Assembly: GCA_024697545.1 (NCBI GenBank)
Contig: JAILFN010000016.1
Span: forward strand, 62,001-126,000
Length of the DNA stretch: 64,000 nt
Direction: 5' to 3'
From: Ruminococcus sp.
GTDB lineage: Bacteria; Bacillota; Clostridia; Oscillospirales; Ruminococcaceae
Below, in pieces: positions 58,046-64,000 of this stretch. Under the pieces are notes generated by a model. That model saw nothing but the letters and a program-made list of their open reading frames with translations, searched no databases and had not been told where the DNA came from. The position numbers and the translations under genes are program-made. Every line of letters begins with the position of its first letter. Position 1 is the stretch's first letter.

Positions 58046-60106
58046 ATGGGTAAGAATAAAGAAAACAACGGCAGACCCTTTGAGATACCGCGCCCCGAGT
58101 TCCCGAAGCGTGCGGTGGTCACGGGCGGTATGCCTTACGGCAATAAGGAACTGCACTTCGGACACGTCGGCGGTATGTTTGTATTTGCCGATACCTTTGC
58201 AAGATTCCTGCGCGACAGGATAGGAAAAGAGAACGTTATTTTCGTCGGCGGCACCGACTGCTACGGTTCGCCTATCGCAGAGGGCTGGAGAAAGAAGGTC
58301 GAGTCGGGCGAGTTTGACGGGACCCTCGAGCAGTTCGTTCAGCGCAACCACGACAAGCAGGCTCAGACCCTTAAAGATTACGGCATCGAGCCTAACATCT
58401 TCGCGGCTTCGGGTCTCGGCAGGTCTAAAGAGATCCACGCCGAAGTCACCGACCGCTTTATCCGCTCGCTCTATGAAAAGGGTCAGCTCGAAAAGATCAC
58501 CACCATGCAGTTCTTTGATGACAAAGCGGGCGTGTTCTTAAACGGCAGACAGGTAGTCGGAAAGTGCCCCGTTGAGGGCTGCTGCTCCGAAAAGGGCTAC
58601 GCCGATGAGTGCGACCTCGGACATCAGTATATGCCCGAGAACCTTATCGACCCCGTAAGCACGCTGACAGGCGAAAAGCCCTCCATGAAGCCGGTCACCA
58701 ACTGGTACTTCAAGCTGGGCGACTATCAGGAGCTCATGAAGCAGTGGGTCGAGGAGATAAAGAAGCGCAAGGACGTTCGTCCCGTTGTCTGGAAGACCAT
58801 CGACGAATTTTTAAAGCCCCCCGTTATCTACATCAAGCGCGACTTTGAGGAAAAGTACCTTGCGATAAAGGACACCCTCCCCGCACATGAATACCTTGAA
58901 GAGCCCAAAAAGCCTTCATTCACGATACAGTTTGAAAAACTCGCTGACAGCGATGAGGCACACCGTCTGCTCACCAATGCGGGCATACGCTGCCGCACGG
59001 GCAAGACCCTCGTGCCGTTCAGACTTACCGGCAACATCGAATGGGGCGTTCCCGCACCCGTGCTTGAAGGCGAAGATCCGCTGACAGTATGGGTATGGCC
59101 CGAGTCGCTCTGGGCACCTATATCCTTCACCGAAACTTACCTCGAACAGCAGGGAAGACCCGTCGGGGAGTGGCGCGACTACTGGTGCAGCAAGGACGCG
59201 AAGGTATATCAGTTCATCGGTCAGGATAACATATACTTCTACGGTATCGCCGAGCCCGCTATGTGGATGGCTCAGCAGGCTGCCGCCGAAAAGACTGCCG
59301 ACCCCGCAGAGGGCGAGCTGCAAATGCCTACCATAATCGCAAACCACCATATCCTCTTCCTCAACAAGAAGGCTTCCAGCTCGGGCTCAGTAAAGCCCCC
59401 TATGGCTGACGACCTGCTTTCCTACTACACCCCCGAGCAGCTCCGTATGCACTGGCTGGAGTTCGGCCTCGGACAGCAGAGCGTTTCCTTCTTCCCCAAG
59501 CCTTTCAACAAGCCGCTTCTTGAAGAGGAAGCCGCCCTCAAGGCAGAGGGCAAGCCCGTCAACGACCCCAAGTTCACCGACCCTGTCGTTAAGAACGGTC
59601 TGCTGACGAACGTGTATAACCGCATGATCCGCACTGCGTTCTACACCACTCAGAAGTACTGCGATGGCATTCTTCCCGACGCTGCACCCTCAGAGAGCGT
59701 GCTTGCCGACGGCAAGAAGGCGGTGCTCGATTACGAACGCCATATGTCGAGGTTTGCGTTCCATCAGTGTACCTATGTACTCGACAGCTATATCCGCAAG
59801 GGCAGCAAGCTCATGGCAAAGACGCTGACAAAGCCCGATGAGCTTTCCGCAGAGGAGCTTTCGCAGGCGCTTGCAGATCTTTTCTATATCATCCGCATCG
59901 CGGGAGTGCTTCTGCACCCGATGGCTCCCTTCGGCACAGAAAAGCTCAGGGAATACCTCGATGTTGACGAGCGTATCTGGTCGTGGGATACCATCTTTGA
60001 GCCGCTCAGCTGCTTTGTCGGCAGCGGTCACAAGCTGAAGTTCCTGCCGCCGAGAACGGATTTCTTCACAAGACATGAATCGCAATTTGCACAGGCAGAG
60101 GAGTAA
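58046..60106 (+). CDS. MetRS-like class I aminoacyl-tRNA synthetase
   Basis: 686 residues. The fold is that of methionyl-tRNA synthetase: TGGMPYGNKELHFGHVGGMF (HIGH variant HFGH, 37-40), GTDCYGSPIAEGW, a Cys-rich knuckle (KCPVEGCCSEKGYADECDLGHQ), KPVTNWYFKLGDYQE, and YQFIGQDNIYFYGI. The KMSKS loop reads NKKASSSG (Lys442-Ala-Ser-Ser-Ser446), so the second Lys and the Met are replaced. Long inserts are present around 255-330. It may be a normal MetRS of an unusual clade or a paralogue with changed function. RBS AAAGGAAAG precedes the ATG. Confidence 0.75.
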   Translation: MGKNKENNGRPFEIPRPEFPKRAVVTGGMPYGNKELHFGHVGGMFVFADTFARFLRDRIGKENVIFVGGTDCYGSPIAEGWRKKVESGEFDGTLEQFVQRNHDKQAQTLKDYGIEPNIFAASGLGRSKEIHAEVTDRFIRSLYEKGQLEKITTMQFFDDKAGVFLNGRQVVGKCPVEGCCSEKGYADECDLGHQYMPENLIDPVSTLTGEKPSMKPVTNWYFKLGDYQELMKQWVEEIKKRKDVRPVVWKTIDEFLKPPVIYIKRDFEEKYLAIKDTLPAHEYLEEPKKPSFTIQFEKLADSDEAHRLLTNAGIRCRTGKTLVPFRLTGNIEWGVPAPVLEGEDPLTVWVWPESLWAPISFTETYLEQQGRPVGEWRDYWCSKDAKVYQFIGQDNIYFYGIAEPAMWMAQQAAAEKTADPAEGELQMPTIIANHHILFLNKKASSSGSVKPPMADDLLSYYTPEQLRMHWLEFGLGQQSVSFFPKPFNKPLLEEEAALKAEGKPVNDPKFTDPVVKNGLLTNVYNRMIRTAFYTTQKYCDGILPDAAPSESVLADGKKAVLDYERHMSRFAFHQCTYVLDSYIRKGSKLMAKTLTKPDELSAEELSQALADLFYIIRIAGVLLHPMAPFGTEKLREYLDVDERIWSWDTIFEPLSCFVGSGHKLKFLPPRTDFFTRHESQFAQAEE

Positions 60107-60114
60107 TAGACCAA

Positions 60115-60855
60115 ATGCTAGAATTACAGAATATATCATTTACAGCGCCCGACGGCAAGGATATACTGAAAAATATCTCGCTGACCGTCGATGACCGCTT
60201 TGTTGCCATTACGGGTCCCAACGGAAGCGGCAAGTCAACGCTGCTGAAAGTCATAATGGGCATCGTGACCCCGACTGCGGGAAAGATAATCTTGGACGGC
60301 GAGGACATAACCGACCTGCCGATAAACGAACGCGCAAACCGCGGCATGGGACTTGCTTTCCAGCAGCCCGTTCACTTCAAGGGGCTCAAAGTCCGCGACC
60401 TGCTCGAGCTTGCGGGTGCAAAGGATACCCCCAAGAAGACCCGCTATCTGCACGCCTGCGATATACTCGGTCAGGTGGGGCTCTGCGCTCAGGATTATAT
60501 CGACCGCGAGCTTGACGGCACCCTTTCGGGCGGCGAGATGAAGCGCATCGAGATCGCTATGACCGCAGCACGCGGCACCAAGCTCACCCTCTTCGATGAG
60601 CCCGAAGCGGGCATAGACCTCTGGAGCTTCCAGAGCCTTATCCACGTTTTCGAGAAGCTGCACGAGCAGACGGGCGGCAACGTGCTGATAATAAGCCATC
60701 AGGAGCGCATACTCAACATCGCCGACAAGATAATTTATCTGAAAGACGGCGAGGTAGACCAGTATGACGACCGCGATAAGGTGATAAGCCGCCTTTCCTT
60801 CGGCGCAAGGCAGAAAGCCTGCAACTACTGCGGTGATATGAGAGAGGAGGGCTGA
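60115..60855 (+). CDS. sufC: SufC-like ATPase of a minimal SUF/SMS iron-sulfur system
   Basis: 246 residues. Walker A is GPNGSGKST, the signature is LSGGEMKRIEIAMTAA, Walker B is LTLFDEPEAGIDLWSF with the EPEAGID form shared by SufC proteins, and the switch His is in ISHQERILN. The C-terminus has an extra KACNYCGDM with two Cys. It has only one partner gene, the SufB/D-like protein next door (4-base gap), the two-gene arrangement described as SmsC/SmsB. It powers cluster assembly on the scaffold. Confidence 0.85.
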   Translation: MLELQNISFTAPDGKDILKNISLTVDDRFVAITGPNGSGKSTLLKVIMGIVTPTAGKIILDGEDITDLPINERANRGMGLAFQQPVHFKGLKVRDLLELAGAKDTPKKTRYLHACDILGQVGLCAQDYIDRELDGTLSGGEMKRIEIAMTAARGTKLTLFDEPEAGIDLWSFQSLIHVFEKLHEQTGGNVLIISHQERILNIADKIIYLKDGEVDQYDDRDKVISRLSFGARQKACNYCGDMREEG

Positions 60856-60859
60856 ACCG

Positions 60860-61777
60860 ATGGAACAGATAGATAAGGAACTTTTAAAGCAGGTAGCAGA
60901 GCTTGACTCGCTTCCCGTGGGGGCTTACAATATCCGCACCAACGGCGAAAGCTCTGCCAGAAACACTACTGCCGATATAGATATCGTAAGCAAGACCGAC
61001 AAGTCGGGGATAGATATAATCATCAAGCCGGGCACGAAAAATCAGAGCGTCCATATCCCCGTTATCATCAGCAAGTCGGGACTCAAAGAGCTAGTGTATA
61101 ACGACTTTTTCATCGGCGAGGACTGCGATGTTACCATCGTTGCGGGCTGCGGTATCAGCAACTGCGGCGGTGAGGATTCGGCTCACGATGGCATACACAG
61201 CTTTTTCGTGGGCAAGAACAGCAAGGTCAAGTATATCGAAAAGCACTACGGCGAGGGCACGGGACGCGGCAAGCGCTTTATGAACCCGACGACCGTTATC
61301 GAACTCGGCGAGGGTGCTTCGATGGAGCTTGAGACCGCGCAGATAGGCGGTATAGATGATACTCTGCGTATCACCAGGGCGACTGTCGGAAAGGACGCGG
61401 CGCTCGTTATCCATGATAAGATACTCACCGACGGCGGGCAGAAAGCAAACGCCGAGCTTTCGGTAGCCCTCAACGGCGACGGGAGCAGCTGCGACCTTAT
61501 CAGCCGCGGCGTTGCAAAGGAAAACAGCGTTCAGAACGTCACCATCAAGATCGACGGCAACGCAGCTTGTCACGGCCATGCCGAGTGCGATTCCATCATC
61601 ATGGATCACGGTGTCATCTCCGCGACTCCCATGCTGACCGCTTCCAATGTAGATGCTTCGCTTATCCACGAGGCAGCTATCGGAAAGATAGCGGGCGAAC
61701 AGCTCACAAAGCTCATGACGATGGGTCTTGACGAAAAGGAAGCCGAGGAACTCATAATCAGAGGATTCCTGAGATAA
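60860..61777 (+). CDS. sufB: SufB/SufD-like scaffold of a minimal SUF/SMS system
   Basis: 305 residues, much shorter than SufB (about 465) or SufD (about 420). The beta-helix core is present: GCGISNCGGEDSAHDGIH, EKHYGEGTGRGKR, TVIELGEGASMELETAQIGG, and late GKIAGEQLTKLMTMGLDEKEAEELIIRGFL, the classic SufB/D C-terminus. Cys residues in IVAGCGISNCGG and the C-terminal CHGHAECDSII segment are candidate cluster ligands. GAGAGGAGG precedes the ATG. No SufS, SufU or SufE is in the operon. Confidence 0.85.
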   Translation: MEQIDKELLKQVAELDSLPVGAYNIRTNGESSARNTTADIDIVSKTDKSGIDIIIKPGTKNQSVHIPVIISKSGLKELVYNDFFIGEDCDVTIVAGCGISNCGGEDSAHDGIHSFFVGKNSKVKYIEKHYGEGTGRGKRFMNPTTVIELGEGASMELETAQIGGIDDTLRITRATVGKDAALVIHDKILTDGGQKANAELSVALNGDGSSCDLISRGVAKENSVQNVTIKIDGNAACHGHAECDSIIMDHGVISATPMLTASNVDASLIHEAAIGKIAGEQLTKLMTMGLDEKEAEELIIRGFLR

Positions 61778-61786
61778 GATATGAAC

Positions 61787-61820
61787 TAGGGCGTGTTGAC
61801 ACTAAGCCTAACACACCCTA
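61787..61820 (+). repeat. Imperfect inverted repeat after sufB
   Basis: TAGGGcGTGTT (61787-61797) and AACACaCCCTA (61810-61820), one mismatch. No T tail follows, so it is not a terminator by itself. Confidence 0.6.
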
Positions 61821-61860
61821 AAGGCTGCTGTATCGGCAAAGATGCGGCAGCTTTTATTAT
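61821..61860 (+). terminator. Terminator of the synthetase-SMS operon
   Basis: GGCTGC ... GCAGC with ATC/GAT inside, followed by TTTTATTATTG. Confidence 0.7.
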
Positions 61861-61971
61861 TGTTTTCGGCAGAGGCGGTATCTGAGAGCGGTCGGGGGCA
61901 ACCAGACCGCGAAAAGCGGCTGACTTAAAAAAGTTGATGGTTTACGTTCCTAAAAAATTAACTATTAGTTG

Positions 61972-62000
61972 TTGACATCGTGCGTGTAATATTGTATAAT
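61972..62000 (+). promoter_or_regulatory. Promoter of the GH5 gene
   Basis: TTGACA (61972-61977), 17-base spacer, TATAAT (61995-62000): full consensus, with GAGAGGAACG before the ATG. Confidence 0.87.
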
Positions 62001-62060
62001 ATCAGTAAATTCGCTGCTCGCGACTGTTGACAGCGGCAGTATAAGAGAGGAACGTTTATT

Positions 62061-63806
62061 ATGGTGAAAAAACTGATCTCGGGGATGACCGCCGCAGCTA
62101 CCGCCTGCACGATACTTCTCACCCCCGCTTCGGGCGTTACGACATCTGCAAAAGAGCCTGCCGTTAAAGCAGTATCGGCAGCGGCAGCGCCCGATTCCTA
62201 CCACGACGACTGGCTTCATGTAAACGAGAACGCCGAGGTCGTGGATATGTACGGAAACCCCGTCTGGATGACGGGCGTGAACTGGTTCGGATATAATGTC
62301 GGGAGCCAGGTGTTTGACGGTGTATGGTCGGTCAATATGCACGACTGCCTCGATCTTATCGCCGATCACGGATTCAACCTTCTCCGTGTCCCGATGTCCA
62401 CCGAGATCATACTTCAGTGGAAGAACAGAGAGCCCGACCCGATGATAAAGATAAACGCCACCACCAACCCCGAGCTTGTAAAAACATTCGATCAGTACGG
62501 AACGCCGATCGAGTATATGTACAGCTTTGACGTATGGAACAAGGCGGTCGAATGGTGCAGGGAAAACGGCATCAAGATAATGATAGATATCCACAGTGCC
62601 TCCACCAACGCCGCGGGTCATCAGTATCCTCTCTGGTATGATGACCGATTCTCGACCGATGACTGGCTCGAAGCGCTGTCGTGGTTCTGCGAGCAGTACA
62701 AGGACGATGATACCATTATCGCCATAGACCTTAAAAACGAGCCTCACGGCAAGCCCGAGGAAGGCAAGTTCGCAAAGTGGGACGATTCCAAAGACCTCAA
62801 TAACTGGAAGTATGCCGCCGAAAGAGGTGCTATGGCTTGCCTTGAACAGAACCCTAACCTGCTTATCATGGTAGAGGGCATTGAATGCTATCCCGATTTT
62901 TCAAAAGGTGCTGACTGGACCACGCCACTTGTCGACTATGCTCACTATGGTGAGCCGAGCAAGGTCTTCGGCGCATGGTGGGGCGGAAACCTCCGCGGCG
63001 TTAAGGATAAGCCGATGGATCTCGGCAAATATACAAAGCAGATCGTATATTCCCCCCACGACTACGGCCCTCTGGTACACCCTCAGAGCTGGTTCCACCT
63101 TGAAGGCGAAAAGCCGAACTTTACAAGCTATGACTTCGATACCGAGTCGCTGCTGAAAGAATATTGGTATGACTCATGGGCGTACCTTGTTGAAGAGCAC
63201 CGCTACCCGCTGCTCATGGGCGAATGGGGCGGATTTGTTGACAGCAAGAACGACCCCTCGGGCGCAAATACTCAGTGGCTCACTCTGCTGCGTGACTATA
63301 TGAAGGAAAAGCACATCCACCATACCTTCTGGTGCTTCAATGAGAACTCCTCAGACACGGGCGGGCTTGTTTACGATAACTTCGGCAAGTGGGACGATGA
63401 GAAGTATGAGTTCGTCAAGCCCTCGCTCTGGCAGGATGAAAACGGCAAGTTCATAAGCCTTGACCACAAGATAAAGCTCGGCAGGGCAGGAAACGGAATA
63501 TCCCTGAGCGATTATTATTCGGGCGAACATCACGATCCCGTTGTCACCGCCGATGTCCGTTACGGTGATGCCAATACCGACGGCGTTGTGAACACCCTCG
63601 ATTCCGTGCTGATATCGCAGTATCTTTCGGGCTCCAAAAAATACACCCTTTCCGAGCAGGGGCTGAAGAATGCAGACTGCGTTGATGCGGGGAAGGGGCT
63701 GAACAAGTATGATGCCGAAGCTGTAAAGCTCATCGCAAAGGGTATGATCTCAGTGACCGACCTCCCGCTGACAGCCGATAAGCTCAAAAAATATCAGGAC
63801 AGTTAA
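62061..63806 (+). CDS. Secreted GH5 endoglucanase with C-terminal dockerin
   Basis: 581 residues. Signal peptide about 1-30. GH5 catalytic domain about 45-470: VWMTGVNWFGYN opening, acid/base Glu227 in DLKNEPHG, and nucleophile Glu388 in LMGEWGGF; NxxRxP is seen as FNLLRVPMS. The C-terminus (about 499-565) is a dockerin with two calcium loops, DANTDGVVNTLDSVLISQYL and ADCVDAGKGLNKYDAEAVKL, of the Ruminococcus kind. It should dock onto a cohesin-bearing scaffoldin (none in the window). Cellulose, xyloglucan or mannan are all possible; the CBM-less architecture and the EPHG motif favour a GH5_4- or GH5_1-like endoglucanase. Confidence 0.92.
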   Translation: MVKKLISGMTAAATACTILLTPASGVTTSAKEPAVKAVSAAAAPDSYHDDWLHVNENAEVVDMYGNPVWMTGVNWFGYNVGSQVFDGVWSVNMHDCLDLIADHGFNLLRVPMSTEIILQWKNREPDPMIKINATTNPELVKTFDQYGTPIEYMYSFDVWNKAVEWCRENGIKIMIDIHSASTNAAGHQYPLWYDDRFSTDDWLEALSWFCEQYKDDDTIIAIDLKNEPHGKPEEGKFAKWDDSKDLNNWKYAAERGAMACLEQNPNLLIMVEGIECYPDFSKGADWTTPLVDYAHYGEPSKVFGAWWGGNLRGVKDKPMDLGKYTKQIVYSPHDYGPLVHPQSWFHLEGEKPNFTSYDFDTESLLKEYWYDSWAYLVEEHRYPLLMGEWGGFVDSKNDPSGANTQWLTLLRDYMKEKHIHHTFWCFNENSSDTGGLVYDNFGKWDDEKYEFVKPSLWQDENGKFISLDHKIKLGRAGNGISLSDYYSGEHHDPVVTADVRYGDANTDGVVNTLDSVLISQYLSGSKKYTLSEQGLKNADCVDAGKGLNKYDAEAVKLIAKGMISVTDLPLTADKLKKYQDS

Positions 63807-63849
63807 CTACCCTTCGGGGCATTGATAACGATACTTCGGTAAAGGAGCT

Positions 63850-63878
63850 GCCGCCACCCGCGGCGGCTTCTTGCTTTA
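63850..63878 (+). terminator. Terminator of the GH5 gene
   Basis: GCCGCC (63850-63855) / GGCGGC (63862-63867) then TTCTTGCTTT. Confidence 0.7.
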
Positions 63879-63889
63879 TATGCGGTGCT

Positions 63890-63936
63890 GCAAAAAAATA
63901 CCGAAGCTGCGACCTGCAAAGTCGCGGCTTCGGTAT
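63890..63936 (-). terminator. Terminator of the minus-strand gene at the window end
   Basis: A 16-bp stem (63898-63913 with 63921-63936, one mismatch) is followed on the minus strand by TTTTTTT. Confidence 0.87.
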
Positions 63937-63971
63937 CTTGTTTTATACGCTTTTTGGCGGTATCACAAGGC

Positions 63972-64000
63972 TTACTTGGTAACGGCCTTCTCGTTTTTGA
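63972..64000 (-). CDS. 3' end of a minus-strand gene
   Basis: The last codons read KNEKAVTK followed by a TAA at 63974-63972, 36 bases before a strong minus-strand terminator. Only about nine codons are inside the window, too few to identify the product; the Lys-rich end would suit a translation or nucleic-acid-binding protein, but this is guesswork. Confidence 0.5.

Noticed and set aside
1-64000. CRISPR arrays, prophage, transposases, tRNA or rRNA genes
   Set aside because: No regularly spaced direct repeats, integrase or transposase motifs, cloverleaf-like elements or rRNA sequences were seen.

Overview
The window reads as the chromosome of a cellulolytic, low-oxygen Firmicute of the Ruminococcus type (Oscillospiraceae). 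The evidence is a secreted GH11-CBM22-GH10 xylanase, a secreted GH5 glucanase ending in a dockerin (the plug-in module of cellulosomes), Spo0A-like and SigH-like regulators, a meso-DAP type MurE, and strong TTGACA/TATAAT promoters that nearly always have a 17-bp spacer. The species cannot be fixed from sequence alone. No CRISPR array, prophage, insertion sequence, tRNA or rRNA was seen.

Layout, left to right. 1-1.2 kb: end of a UPF0291 gene and a WYL regulator. 1.4-3.7 kb: a large, probably abundant surface protein with a C-terminal NPATG anchor-like motif. 3.8-11.1 kb (minus): Spo0A-like protein translationally coupled to pfkA, a chemoreceptor, dipeptidase pepV, a phosphoesterase and a patatin lipase. 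11.3-15 kb (plus): a YtrA-type GntR/ABC exporter operon with a CPBP membrane protease. 15.1-17.5 kb: two paralogous secreted proteins. 17.6-20.4 kb: SRP RNA-dnaX-ebfC-recR. 20.5-21.3 kb: pnuC behind a leader that looks like an attenuator. 21.8-24.5 kb: the two-catalytic-domain xylanase. 24.7-26.6 kb (minus): a membrane EAL phosphodiesterase.

27-43 kb is a division and cell-wall (dcw) cluster: mraZ, rsmH, ftsL, a PASTA transpeptidase, murE, murF, an MraY-like protein with degraded motifs, ftsW, murG, an undescribed membrane protein, murA, ftsQ with an odd Tyr/Asp/Gly tail, and ftsZ. murD is absent and no intact mraY is present, so these must lie elsewhere if the pathway is complete. A DivIVA-like coiled-coil protein, a lone fumarase beta subunit, a SigH-like sigma factor and a zinc-ribbon protein follow.

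46-51 kb (minus): pyrimidine genes pyrC, pyrF, then pyrK-pyrD-rnz from its own promoter. 51.1-56.1 kb (minus): manA, a small membrane protein, ROK glucokinase, an unknown protein, ilvD and a membrane-anchored unknown. manA carries an in-frame amber codon exactly where the family has a zinc-binding glutamate. 56.3-61.8 kb (plus): two atypical class I aminoacyl-tRNA synthetases followed by a two-gene SUF-like (SmsC/SmsB type) iron-sulfur assembly system. 62-63.8 kb: the dockerin-bearing GH5 enzyme. The window ends in the 3' end of a minus-strand gene.

The most interesting points are the interrupted manA, the degraded MraY-like gene in the dcw cluster, the pnuC leader, the tandem MraZ-type boxes, the MetRS-like enzyme with an altered KMSKS loop, and the Spo0A-like protein lacking its phospho-acceptor aspartate.
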